From Chloroflexota bacterium (lineage in GTDB: Bacteria; Chloroflexota; Ktedonobacteria; Ktedonobacterales; JACDGC01): a stretch of DNA of 48,187 bases. The translations under genes and the position numbers were made by a program. Of this stretch, positions 9,101-17,110 are shown piece after piece. The number at the start of each line of letters is the position of its first letter. The stretch's first letter is position 1. The stretch lies in contig JAJYBV010000016.1 in assembly GCA_021778805.1 (NCBI GenBank), positions 1 to 48,187 of the forward strand, given 5' to 3'. The notes beneath the pieces were generated by a model. The model was not told where the DNA came from, did not search any database, and saw only the letters and a program-made list of their open reading frames with translations.

Positions 9101-10323
9101 CGAAAAATAGCGTTATCAAGATAATACGCCGTTTGAGTTGCGTGAATTTTGGTAGGTGTTTGGGTCTGCGACCATTGCGGCATCACTGCGATGACACCGG
9201 TTCCGGGAGTTTGCGGCGGCGCTTCCACTTCCAGTTCAATAACCAAACCTAATTCAGCCAGTAACTCCGGGTGGCTGCCTAAACTTGATATAATTTGATG
9301 AAAATCGTATTGCTGGCGTACTTCATTAAGATTCGGAAGTGGCATAATGGGGTTCGGCTTAATAAAATCGCGGATATGGATTGGAAGCGTCCTAGGCCCT
9401 GCCTGCCCTAAATTTAACGCCGCCGGCCGATTAGACGAAGGCAGCCCAAAACCATCCCCAGGCATGTGCAGCATTAACGGGCTGCGGAATATGCGCAAAA
9501 TAGATTGCAATATCATAAAACATCCGCCGGCGTTTCGGCTTTGTTTTGCAATAGATTTCGGATCTAGATGTATTCTGCCGTCGGTGCGCAGCCCAGAGGG
9601 AATGCCTGCTTTGCGGAGTTTGGCGCGCTGCGCGGCAGGGGAAATTGGGCCGTATTTTGGTGGAAGTACCGTATCCGAAGCTTTGTTTTGCGCCGCTGAG
9701 CCAGCCGCAGCTTGCCCGGATGTTCCGGCGCCTGTGGTCGGCGGTGGTACTTCCGGAGGATTTTTAGCGGCCGGAAAACCTGCCGGGCCAGAAGGTATGA
9801 TTGGCGGCACAGATTGCGGCTGTAAATGGCCGATAATTTTGGCGATTCCGGGATGCGCAACTATTTGCTGTGGTGGAATAGGATTGCCGCCGTATTGCAA
9901 GATGAGGTCGCTATATATTTTTTGCAGCGTGTGGTGGCTTTCCCATGATGGTGCTACGTTCAACGCCGTGCTGCTTAAATTATCTGCAGTATATGGGGTT
10001 ACCGGAACGTCTGGGGCAAATATTGCTTTCCATAGATCTGTGTGCGGCATAACCACGCCGGTAACTTTTGCTTGGGTATATGGCGCATTGTTCAGCGAAA
10101 CAAAAAACGCCAATGATTTAGCTTTGGCCGGCCAATCTGCAAAATCCGGATAATTCGATAAGAAAAGTCCGGAGTTGATGATTCCGACGCTATGCATAAG
10201 CGGATGTATTTGGCTCTCTTCTAGGCGTGGCGCCAAAAACGCCGCTAGTTTTATTACTCTTTGGTTTCCCGACTGCCGAACCGATCTTGGCAGCGCCGTC
10301 CAGATCAGTGTTTGCTGTAACAT
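6115..10323 (-). CDS. giant protein of unknown function (1402 aa)
   Basis: The start at 10323 is an ATG preceded by AAAGAGAT; an upstream TTG at 10377 is less likely. No signal peptide or membrane span is evident. Residues 1-120 contain LIWTALPRS and NYPDFADWP. A Pro/Ala/Gly-rich stretch near 190-250 acts as a linker. Around residue 640 the sequence LRFGRAYRLRVRTVDLSG has the look of a fibronectin-like or Ig-like strand pair. The rest is beta-rich with few cysteines, and the C-terminus contains repeated Ig-like strands (VRAAIREYEP-type). It is the middle gene of a three-gene operon, 150 bases after the 10474-13716 gene. I do not recognise an enzyme; a large structural or surface-associated protein is a guess. 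Confidence 0.8.
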   Translation of the reverse strand: MLQQTLIWTALPRSVRQSGNQRVIKLAAFLAPRLEESQIHPLMHSVGIINSGLFLSNYPDFADWPAKAKSLAFFVSLNNAPYTQAKVTGVVMPHTDLWKAIFAPDVPVTPYTADNLSSTALNVAPSWESHHTLQKIYSDLILQYGGNPIPPQQIVAHPGIAKIIGHLQPQSVPPIIPSGPAGFPAAKNPPEVPPPTTGAGTSGQAAAGSAAQNKASDTVLPPKYGPISPAAQRAKLRKAGIPSGLRTDGRIHLDPKSIAKQSRNAGGCFMILQSILRIFRSPLMLHMPGDGFGLPSSNRPAALNLGQAGPRTLPIHIRDFIKPNPIMPLPNLNEVRQQYDFHQIISSLGSHPELLAELGLVIELEVEAPPQTPGTGVIAVMPQWSQTQTPTKIHATQTAYYLDNAIFRAQSSSESTIRNGYLRVDDQNQFTVAQTDAIAGVMKIEQSGSQWLGIAAETNSAQGSGVEGDTLPAIRTHGLALTHNDSFVTNFMAQRIQTASILQQQVYAQNNQNNSAVVYAEDILRGFRADIWDEKAHKWHSLHETQTDYRFLRNQSLNKSVQHEGYMQFAATGSSQSGLSHSLTFSGQLFLWDGWSLSAPRPGKVVNDDFKDTANPVVQVNNDSVTAAEMQFISKPRKGSLPRLRFGRAYRLRVRTVDLSGYSQVTPTEAQFQQTPPECTDLITFGRYDPIGAPIMVLGNDPVNGESVNTPVIRNGDGAAPSVNESIRWILPPKISQRTSEWHGMFDGATHMNSDINGYTTATREAATLEKAMQNGVLTPIPGVTAVTQTNPKNLAEPKTLYIKYSGTTAYPVAYLPDPLAKGIKLEIRSADSKLIGRCLHIPQNLQWPNYPAYKLRVTGMPASHAPEQPVVKQEGAVAVIDVKVPAGEIYYAALSSITEEEHLKMLSHWNRISALPQSATIKPTILNGASWAFTPSDFFTIMHAVRTPVVDPQFLGQLRPERAADSTRAFLLGEYTTHTGSTTKVDLESQWTDLIDDGKSPQGAVQTQQAMHVMEQQIDMRYRQSIPAQNNTPELAKIGLEVIHTIGDTKYHRITYRLSGVSRFKDCYPLNDTTPVIAPAAGSSAPKSEQQVDILNTVSPASPEIPEVLPVFEWKETASQGMIRRARRGSILRVYLKRPWFQSGNGEMLGVVYLNQPSAEIPQALLRFSTIWGRDPIHMENLTAAFSVNPSGNAEAGAVFQDKHFIDAKTFQTVALQERPDIQVRVAGHSVQFDSSRNAWYADIAVHAPNDYFPFIRFALVRFQPNSIYGAHISRVVMSDYFQVLPDRVIAIIPKRPIITVTVEGKIPQSNRIEATIEQYFTTIGGEFGWQQIGSLQISGRTDTTVSFTGTVPAEAAGARIRAAIREYEPIDNRDSYTFGQVFTTRMPWRMVYADDREIQF

Positions 10324-10473
10324 ATCAATCTCTTTCTTTGTAAATGCATTCAATCGACAAATTATTTTGATATCCAAGAAAACTCAGCGAGACCTGAAGC
10401 AGCGCATTTTGCCAAAGCCGCATGCGCATCTGTTTCGCGCGAATTTTCTTGCGCCGGAATAGGCGCCGCAAGA

Positions 10474-13400
10474 TTACAGTGAATCGTCGGCAAAAGAGTC
10501 GCAATACTCGCTCCAAACACTGGGAGTAAGCGCTTGCGCAAAAGTTGGGTCAGAGCCTTTGATAGATTTGTGCATATGGATTGAAACGGTTTTGCTGAAA
10601 AACAAAATGTTGATGCTTACGGAAACCGAAGCGTCACCTTCCAAAGCGCCGGACTGAGAGTTATATGACAGCCCCAAGTAAAAATTTACCGAAATGGAGA
10701 TTAATCCTAAAACATCTAATTCTCCGGTGGCGGATAGAAATGCGGTTATCGTAATTCCGTTGGTTCTGTTGCCGGTAACTTGCAGCCCACCCATAATTGA
10801 AGCCGAACCAGAAGCTACACCTAAGTCTATGGCGACGGTTGCGCCAAATTCCAGCGCCAGCGTAATGTTTTCTATTCCTTTGGTGGAAAGCAGCAAACTA
10901 AAATATCCGCCGCCGCCGATGCCGATGACGGTTAACGCAAAAGGATCAGACTTGTCGGCAAAATCAAATTCTAAGGTTGGTGGATCCCCGACGAAACTAA
11001 GCTGGAACATGGTTTTAAACTTGATATGCTGTAGATCGAATACACCAACACCAACATCAGGCAACGCCAGCGCTAAGCCTATACCCACGCCTTGCGGTGT
11101 AATATTGGTGGTTAAGCCGGTACCGCCAAATAAATCTGCGGGCAGCGCCTCAATAATTTTTTCAAGGTATTTCAAAAATCCCGAATATTGAATATCACCC
11201 AATTTTACATGGAAAGCAGGTTTTGATCCGTTTTGAGACTCAAATGTCAGGGACTTAAAATTCAGCTGCAGGCCGGTGTTATCGCTGGCAATATCACTTG
11301 CCGATGGCAGCGCTAAACCAAAATCAGAGATAACACCTTTTGTAGAGCTTTGCCGGTTGGGGCTAAGCGGCTGGGTAATTGTTGTTGTTATACCGAACGC
11401 CGAGCCGTTATTTACAAAAATCCAGGATGATCCGGCGGATTGCGGCGCGCTGGTAACTAATGATTTTGTAGACCAGCTAAATACCGCTTGATTCTTATCT
11501 CCTTTAAAGGTGGGCAGTTCCTGGAAATTTGGATCGTTTAATCCGGAAAACGTTATTGGCCCCAGTAAATCTGAAAGCTTTATCGAACCGAAAATATTAA
11601 AGTCAAAATTTTTAAACAGATCGGCCGGGTTGAAGTATCCGCTGGCAATATCTTGCGCGGCTTGCTGCGCTGCGGGCAGCGCTATTGGCCCCAATACGCG
11701 GGAAAATCCGCTGATGGGAATAGCCGGAGCCAGCAATCCCCCGCCGGAGGTGTTATCGTGAAATGATAATTGTTGAGCTTGCTGCCCGGATGAACTGAGA
11801 ATGCGCAGAAACACATCGCCGGAATTTGTGCCTGATTGCAGATACGATTGATCCCATGCCGTAGTTAAAACTGGGCTTTGACCATGCAGCATATTTACTA
11901 CGGTGTGAAATACTTGCGCGGCAGTCATATTTGGGCGATATGGTGAGGAATCGGTTGCGGCGCCGAAGGTAACGGCGGTGGTTTTTAATTTGCCCGAACC
12001 ACCGTTTTGCTGATTGGGCGGCGTAAAAGCAATTTCAACATTCGCGAAATCCGTTGCGGTGTTTCGTTCATCTTTAGCGTATGCTTGAATTACTTGATTT
12101 ACAGCTGTAGCGCCGGTATCGGTAATATTTTTATCCATAAATATTAACGGCGCACTAAACTCGATAAGATTGCCTTCGTTATCGGTTCCTTCTAAGTGAA
12201 ACATGAAGTTCTCGGCAGAAGCGCCGTCTTCGCTGACACAAATGATCCAAAACGCGCCGGTTGTCGGGTCGGTGGTGGATGGCGTAATAATACTTAACGG
12301 CGAAACCAGATCATGCGTAACTAATGTTTTGATTTTAATTTGGGTAAATGGAAAATCCCTTGTGGCGTAGGATTTTACCGGTTCACGCACCACAATAAAC
12401 TTGCGCTGATGCAATATGGCATATGTTTTACCGTTGCTTGGATTGGTTTTTGGTATCCGTTCGGTAATTTTAATAAGCACAGCTTTATGCCCAAATGGGA
12501 AAAGCGAACCTTCGTAAATAATCCTCGCAAAAAAATCCCGCCCCATAGTCATTTGGTGATCCCATTGACGCATGGAAAATCCCGGAGGCAGGGGATTAAT
12601 TTCTGCAATTTTCAAATGGGCGTTTAATGATGCGCCTAATGAAGACAGCATCAATCGATCTAACTCGATAGTAGGAATGCCTTCAGCATAAGGGATGGTT
12701 GTTTGTTTGGCTAATATTCCGCCTTGCGCATTTCCGGAACCTTGCGTTTGCGGCGCGGATTTTTGCGCCATATTCTGCATGTTGTTTAGTCCGGGGATGT
12801 TTTGTGCGCGCTGCAATATTCCCGACGCAGTGTCGTCAGACATTTCTTCCAAAGGCACAAGCAGCCGCTGGGACGTGGTGTATTGCACAATGGTTTGGCG
12901 ATCACCCTGGCTTAAAGACGAGGTAAAAGTATTGACAGGGCGGTTGTAATCAGCGTTCCAAATCGCGCGGGCGCGTGGAATATGGTTTGGCGATGTATGG
13001 CGCAAGGTAGTGTGCCACATAACAGTACGGAAAGCGCCATCCGGGCCGGGAACGGATGATTCCGGTTTAGAAGCATGCCTCCAAACGGTATTTGCCAGGG
13101 GAGAAATGTACAGCCGGTATGGCGCTTCGATAGCGGTAGAAATTGGCAGAGTTCGGTCGCAATTTTGATTTTGAAACACCGGATGGCCGGCGATACCTGG
13201 GGGAACATTGTCTCCGAGCACCGATCTTTCCGGCTGCAATGGGTTGCCCATTTTACTTTGGGTTATTTGGCTTGCTCCATTCACATATTCCAGCATTGAT
13301 TCCAAAGAAAATAACACCGGCGCCGGACCCGGAGCAAACTTGCACGAGATCCAGCTTGGACCGGAATAGCGCGCGGCGGCAGGTACGCTGAACGTATCAG

Positions 13401-13716
13401 TAATGGAAGAGCCGCCGGAATTGGAATATTGGGCTGAAAACGCTTGTTCGCCAACACTTTGTGAAGGGAATTCCATGATGATATATGCGTTACCCGGATC
13501 CGTAGACGCTAAGTGATAAATTGGGGTAGTAAGGCCGGGAACAGGCGCCTTGATTGATAAGGGTATGGGGTCGAGCCGGATATTGACGAGATGAAAGACT
13601 ATAATAGCAAAATCTTCGGGCCGCACTGCCCACACCGATAGAAATGTTGGCTCATTACCTGAACCTTTGCTGCCGGCGGATTGAAAACCTTGTGATAACG
13701 GTGGTTTAACTGCCAT
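10474..13716 (-). CDS. giant protein of unknown function (1080 aa), first gene of operon
   Basis: The ATG at 13716 was chosen because AGGAG lies 7 bases upstream; a GTG further out at 13734 has no such site. The protein has no signal peptide. The N-terminus (FLSVWAVRPEDFAIIVFHLVNI) is followed by long beta-rich, Ser/Gly/Asn-rich stretches and a Gln/Ala-rich low-complexity patch. The last 250 residues alternate hydrophobic and small residues (ATVAIDLGVASGSASIMGG, GELDVLGLISISVNFYLGL), as in elongated beta sheets or a barrel-like or helical beta fold. Its length and composition match the next gene, so the two products may act together. No family name is recognised. Confidence 0.8.
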   Translation of the reverse strand: MAVKPPLSQGFQSAGSKGSGNEPTFLSVWAVRPEDFAIIVFHLVNIRLDPIPLSIKAPVPGLTTPIYHLASTDPGNAYIIMEFPSQSVGEQAFSAQYSNSGGSSITDTFSVPAAARYSGPSWISCKFAPGPAPVLFSLESMLEYVNGASQITQSKMGNPLQPERSVLGDNVPPGIAGHPVFQNQNCDRTLPISTAIEAPYRLYISPLANTVWRHASKPESSVPGPDGAFRTVMWHTTLRHTSPNHIPRARAIWNADYNRPVNTFTSSLSQGDRQTIVQYTTSQRLLVPLEEMSDDTASGILQRAQNIPGLNNMQNMAQKSAPQTQGSGNAQGGILAKQTTIPYAEGIPTIELDRLMLSSLGASLNAHLKIAEINPLPPGFSMRQWDHQMTMGRDFFARIIYEGSLFPFGHKAVLIKITERIPKTNPSNGKTYAILHQRKFIVVREPVKSYATRDFPFTQIKIKTLVTHDLVSPLSIITPSTTDPTTGAFWIICVSEDGASAENFMFHLEGTDNEGNLIEFSAPLIFMDKNITDTGATAVNQVIQAYAKDERNTATDFANVEIAFTPPNQQNGGSGKLKTTAVTFGAATDSSPYRPNMTAAQVFHTVVNMLHGQSPVLTTAWDQSYLQSGTNSGDVFLRILSSSGQQAQQLSFHDNTSGGGLLAPAIPISGFSRVLGPIALPAAQQAAQDIASGYFNPADLFKNFDFNIFGSIKLSDLLGPITFSGLNDPNFQELPTFKGDKNQAVFSWSTKSLVTSAPQSAGSSWIFVNNGSAFGITTTITQPLSPNRQSSTKGVISDFGLALPSASDIASDNTGLQLNFKSLTFESQNGSKPAFHVKLGDIQYSGFLKYLEKIIEALPADLFGGTGLTTNITPQGVGIGLALALPDVGVGVFDLQHIKFKTMFQLSFVGDPPTLEFDFADKSDPFALTVIGIGGGGYFSLLLSTKGIENITLALEFGATVAIDLGVASGSASIMGGLQVTGNRTNGITITAFLSATGELDVLGLISISVNFYLGLSYNSQSGALEGDASVSVSINILFFSKTVSIHMHKSIKGSDPTFAQALTPSVWSEYCDSFADDSL

Positions 13717-13767
13717 ATTTGCGCTCCTAAACACGAAATGGTGTCGAAGTTTCCCCTAAACGAATTG

Positions 13768-13795
13768 AACAATCACATTATTGTGATTATACACT
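13768..13795 (-). promoter_or_regulatory. promoter and inverted-repeat operator of the giant-protein operon
   Basis: On the minus strand a consensus -10 TATAAT (plus 13786-13791) is followed by a perfect inverted repeat AATCACA-N4-TGTGATT (13771-13788) that overlaps the likely transcription start. It lies about 55 bases before the ATG. A repressor site is the natural reading; no clear -35 is seen, so an activator is also possible. Confidence 0.55.
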
Positions 13796-14017
13796 ATCAA
13801 ATGGTAATGTTAGAGCCTGATTTTAGTGATAGGACTTTTTCCTTTTTGCAGTTTGAAGAATGGTATTAAATGTTCGGTAACACCGAAATGTTATAAATGC
13901 TATAAAAGCGCTCAACTAAATCTTAAAGCGTAAGGCAAAATGAATCTACTCAGGTGATATTGACAAGATCTGCGCGGCGTTTGCAATACGGCGAGGACTT
14001 TGTGGAGGTGCTTGTGT

Positions 14018-14262
14018 ACCATGCAACGTTAGTAGCCGGGGATTCGTAAGGGGCTACCGCCCCTTGCGCGGGGATTGGGGCGCCTCCCAAAAATCTTTTT
14101 ATTTAAAAAATATTCTCAGGGAAATATTGATTGCCGTGTGGCAAGGGCGACCGCAAGGGTCGCCCCTACCGGATTGCATGGCCTCAGGTGTACCGCGCGG
14201 CGTTTGCAATCCGGCGAACGCGGTGCGGCGGCGCGGCCGCAAAACGAACACCACATGATGAT
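14018..14262 (+). repeat. dispersed GC-rich repeat, copy 2
   Basis: Contains gattcgtaaggggc, the ggattggggcgcctccc segment, the hairpin of GGGCGACC around 14145-14168, the CCTACCGGATTGCATGGC segment and the terminal CAAAACGAACACCACA module. The short frames in it are not genes. Confidence 0.8.
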
Positions 14263-14390
14263 ATCTTTAGTTTTTTTGAGCGGTTACTTTTTAAAATACC
14301 TGTTAAGCATAGCGCATTTACTGCTAAGGATATTGTTTACTGGGTTATTGCAGTAAATATAGGAGAGGATTGCAATATTTTGAAACACGC

Positions 14391-14452
14391 AAAAAAACGC
14401 GCTTCCGGCGTTTGAGATTTCATATATTGCATATAAAATCCGGCGCCGGTCT
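14391..14452 (-). terminator. possible terminator of the 58-aa gene
   Basis: On the minus strand an imperfect stem (GGCGCCGGATTT with AAATCTCAAACGCC) is followed after 8 bases by TTTTTTT (plus 14395-14401). The T-run does not abut the stem, so this is tentative. Confidence 0.35.
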
Positions 14453-14479
14453 GCGCATCTGTGAAGTAAAAGAAGATGG

Positions 14480-14656
14480 CTATTTTTTGCCTAAAAATCC
14501 GAAAGCGCCGACGGCGGCAACTACGAGACCGACAACGCCAACATAAATTGCTCCATGGTGAAGACTAATGAAATGCCCACCAAAATGATCAAATGCGCCA
14601 ACAAGAATGATAAGTACACCAACAACCAATAAAGCGGTTGAAAGACCTTTGCTCAT
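14480..14656 (-). CDS. small hydrophobic membrane protein (58 aa)
   Basis: ATG at 14656 with AGGAGA six bases upstream and stop TAG at 14480. The product begins MSKGLSTALLVVGVLIILVG and ends GAFGFLGKK. It is two membrane spans (about residues 7-21 and 36-55) joined by a His-rich loop (FDHFGGHFISLHH). Codon use matches the neighbours, and a near-consensus promoter lies just upstream. It resembles small stress-type membrane proteins in general form only; no family is assigned. The His cluster in the loop could bind a metal, which is speculation. Confidence 0.75.
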   Translation of the reverse strand: MSKGLSTALLVVGVLIILVGAFDHFGGHFISLHHGAIYVGVVGLVVAAVGAFGFLGKK

Positions 14657-14675
14657 GAATTTCTCCTTTTGAAAA

Positions 14676-14731
14676 GTTCCAAAGCGCGATACGCTTTGTA
14701 AGCAGTATAGCAGATATTATTTTTTTGTCAA
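14676..14731 (-). promoter_or_regulatory. near-consensus sigma70 promoter of the 58-aa gene
   Basis: Minus strand: TTGACA (plus 14726-14731), 16-base spacer, TATACT (plus 14704-14709). The early transcript contains the hairpin CAAAGCG-TATCG-CGCTTTG ahead of the AGGAGA site. A 12-bp palindrome GCGCAATTGCGC lies upstream at 14739-14750 and may be an operator. Confidence 0.7.
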
Positions 14732-14808
14732 AGTTTCGGCGCAATTGCGCAAAACTACCCATCTCTACAACTATCAGAAAATCACTTTTTGACTCCGGAA
14801 CCTTTTGC

Positions 14809-15921
14809 TTATATAATTTCCAAGATTGCCGGGCGGGCGAGTGCGCTGCCGTTTGCCGTAAATTCTTTTGCCGGCCAGCCTGAAACCTCTGTAACTACCT
14901 CTATTCCTTGCCGGGTAAGCAAAACGGTGTCTTCAGATTTACATCCGGAAACCGATGGATTCCATGCAAACGCTTGATTTGCCGTAATTGGAACGTCACT
15001 ACCCGGCAACGCTAAAAATTCCCGCGGCGCATATCCGGCGCTTCCGCCTTGGTGGTGTTGCTCAATGGCTTCGGAAAATCCTAATTGAGCATAGGAATTG
15101 CGCGCGATTTCAAAAAGATCTCCCATCGTTTTGCCGGGCAGCGTGCCAAGAATTAAATTCGTGTCTGCTTGGCCAACAGCGTTGGCGCGGCGAAGTATGT
15201 CATCGGGGATTGGGCCAAAATGCGCTAAGCGCGTAACAGATGCTACTAATCCAAATTTGCGATAGCATAAAACTACCATAATATATTTATCAACTTCATT
15301 GGTTGTGGGAAGTGGGTGCCGGTAGGTAAAAATTCTTTCGTCTGCGGCAACCAGGTTAACTGTGGCTAATCCGCCGCGCGCATACGCCGCTTCGCTTAAC
15401 AGACCGGAAATTTCAAATTCTGTCATGCCCGGCTGAATGTCGTACATCACTTCGCTGATTGCTTCCGCCGCTTCAGAGCCTATAATACGCATCTTATCCA
15501 TTTCACCTTCGGTGAAAACACTGCGCAGTTGTTTCATCTGTGTGCGGTAGTCTGCCCCAAAATCAAGAGAGTCTGACGCGACCTTTTTACCGGCGAGCAG
15601 GATATTTGCCGCATTGCTGCGCGTATGCCATGGATCAATGAAAAATTCAAAGCCAACTTCTTCAAGCTGTTCTTCTTGTTTCATGCGCGGCGCTTCAATT
15701 GAATCTGTTACCATGATCAATTGAGTCGGCGTTACTAATACGTATCCCTGTGCGCCGTCAGTTGCAATGTTGATAAATGTTCTCGCCCCGGCGGTAATCC
15801 ACGCAATATTGGCCGCAGTTGTTAATACAATTGCGTCGAACGCATCTTGAGCCATACGTGTGCGTAAAACAGCTGCTTTTTCGCGTACTTCGTCTTGCCG
15901 GGTTTGGTGAATGCCCTTCAT
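14809..15921 (-). CDS. M24-fold (creatinase/aminopeptidase P-like) protein lacking most metal ligands
   Basis: 370 residues with the two-domain layout of the M24B family: a creatinase N-terminal domain (about 10-140) and a pita-bread domain (about 150-370). The five metal-binding residues of M24 peptidases (Asp, Asp, His, Glu, Glu) are mostly missing. The segment that should read D-x-G...SDITR reads LCYRKFGLVASVTR; the EPG position reads WNPSVSG. A His (EQHHQGGSAGY) and the last Glu (KSEDTVLLT) remain. Metal-free M24 proteins are known (creatinase), so a different hydrolase activity or a regulatory role is possible. The start has GGAGG 12 bases upstream. It follows the TetR gene on the same strand. 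Confidence 0.85.
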   Translation of the reverse strand: MKGIHQTRQDEVREKAAVLRTRMAQDAFDAIVLTTAANIAWITAGARTFINIATDGAQGYVLVTPTQLIMVTDSIEAPRMKQEEQLEEVGFEFFIDPWHTRSNAANILLAGKKVASDSLDFGADYRTQMKQLRSVFTEGEMDKMRIIGSEAAEAISEVMYDIQPGMTEFEISGLLSEAAYARGGLATVNLVAADERIFTYRHPLPTTNEVDKYIMVVLCYRKFGLVASVTRLAHFGPIPDDILRRANAVGQADTNLILGTLPGKTMGDLFEIARNSYAQLGFSEAIEQHHQGGSAGYAPREFLALPGSDVPITANQAFAWNPSVSGCKSEDTVLLTRQGIEVVTEVSGWPAKEFTANGSALARPAILEII

Positions 15922-15987
15922 GGTATCGAGGTTCCTCCAATGAAAAATAAGATTATTTTCAGTATATCTTATTTAACCGCTTAGATT

Positions 15988-16091
15988 CCTGAGCCTAAAA
16001 AGCTATATGAGAAACCAAGAGACACCATTGGCCCCGTCAGATGGCAGGCTGAATTTGTCGCCTCTTGCTGTATGCGTAACATATGCGCAGG
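15988..16091. ncRNA. candidate structured RNA motif, copy A
   Basis: About 104 bases shared with 46041-46149: CCTGAGCCTAAAAA at the left, then ACACCA..GGCC.CGTCA, CGCC, and TGCTGTATGCGT at 16066-16077. The ends can pair (CCTG with CAGG). It lies between the TetR stop and the M24 gene, so on the minus strand it would be in a 3' or intercistronic region. Strand, family and function are unknown. Confidence 0.45.
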
Positions 16092-16175
16092 TTTATCGGG
16101 AAATTGTTTGGAGAAACTAAAGTTACCCAAGAATTGGCTGTTTGTATGAGTACGGCCTGAGTTTGGCGCTGTTCT

Positions 16176-16844
16176 TTAGGGAATAAGCCCATGCCGCAAA
16201 AACGCCATAATTTCATTTAACACTAATTCCGGAACTTCCAGCGCGCCGCCTTCATTTTCCTGCCAAGGCCATAATATCCAGCGAAGCGCCAAAAAGTGCG
16301 CCATGCCCATCAGCGCATAGCCAACCGTTTCGGTGTCTAATTGCCGAAATTCGCCCTGATCAATCGCAATTTGTAATCCGCGTTGGTATCCCTCACTGAA
16401 TCGCTGATAATATTCTTTTGCGGCGTCCGGAGCAACACGTTCTGCTTCTTGCACAATGTTGTAAACATTGCGGTGCTGCTTTACAAACTCAAAAAAAGCT
16501 TTAAATCCTTCTTTTTCCGCAGATAGACGATCCGGCGCGTTAGCAATCGCCGCGCTGGAATCTGCCCGCAGCCGTTTACCGATATCCGTAACCAGTTCGG
16601 CGAAAATATCTTTCTTTGTGTGAAAATATAAATAAAAAGTTCCTTGCGCTACACCGGCGCGCCGGGTAATTTCCGAAACACTTCCTTCGTAATACCCCAT
16701 CTGGCCAAACACTTCTTCTGCGGCGTCTAAAATTTTGCGGCGTGTTGCCTCACCCCTGGGAGTTACCGGCGATAGGCTGCCGCTTGGCTTTTGCGCTGAA
16801 TCCACTGCGCTGCCGTTTTGTAAAGATTTATCTGTTGTTTTCAA
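16176..16844 (-). CDS. TetR/AcrR-family transcriptional regulator
   Basis: 222 residues. The helix-turn-helix is at about residues 30-80: TRRKILDAAEEVFGQMGYYEGSVSEITRRAGVAQGTFYLYF is the standard TetR N-terminal pattern, with the recognition helix in GVAQGTFYLYFHTKKD. Residues 85-222 are the helical ligand domain. The start is a TTG at 16844 without a clear ribosome site; a GTG 13 codons in is an alternative. It is divergent from the hydrolase operon. The palindrome ATGAC-N6-GTCAT before that operon and the transporter genes is the best candidate binding site. The ligand could be an acyl-CoA, as in other TetR regulators of fatty or aromatic acid genes, but that is inference. Confidence 0.9.
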   Translation of the reverse strand: MKTTDKSLQNGSAVDSAQKPSGSLSPVTPRGEATRRKILDAAEEVFGQMGYYEGSVSEITRRAGVAQGTFYLYFHTKKDIFAELVTDIGKRLRADSSAAIANAPDRLSAEKEGFKAFFEFVKQHRNVYNIVQEAERVAPDAAKEYYQRFSEGYQRGLQIAIDQGEFRQLDTETVGYALMGMAHFLALRWILWPWQENEGGALEVPELVLNEIMAFLRHGLIP

Positions 16845-17027
16845 TGCGTTGAGATACTTTCAATTGTGATTTTTATATTTTATGATAATTGTCCGTACAA
16901 ATACCATTCCTGCTCCTTGCCGCTGTTTTGCAAAGATCTGAGGGTTGTAGCATGCGCTGTATTGGAATATTCCCCGTGTCAATGATATATATGACGATTC
17001 AGATTCTGCTCATAATTGTGTGATCTT

Positions 17028-17083
17028 TTGGTGTTTTTCGCAAATATATGGTATACTTCTCTGTAATATGACAGTGGAGTCAT
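17028..17083 (+). promoter_or_regulatory. promoter and TetR-type operator of the hydrolase operon
   Basis: Plus strand: TTGGTG (17028-17033), 18-base spacer, TATACT (17052-17057). The inverted repeat ATGAC-AGTGGA-GTCAT at 17068-17083 covers the early transcribed region, a usual place for repression. The same repeat recurs at 26707, 26747 and 26824. Confidence 0.65.
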
Positions 17084-17110
17084 GTTTATTTCTTTTCATG
17101 GAGAAAATAT

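Noticed and set aside
9347-10153. 268-residue plus-strand frame
   Set aside because: It is antisense to the 1402-residue gene, whose frame has proper length, start and neighbours.
16845-17027. Possible operator for the TetR gene's own promoter
   Set aside because: ATGAC occurs near 16991 but no paired GTCAT at the right spacing.
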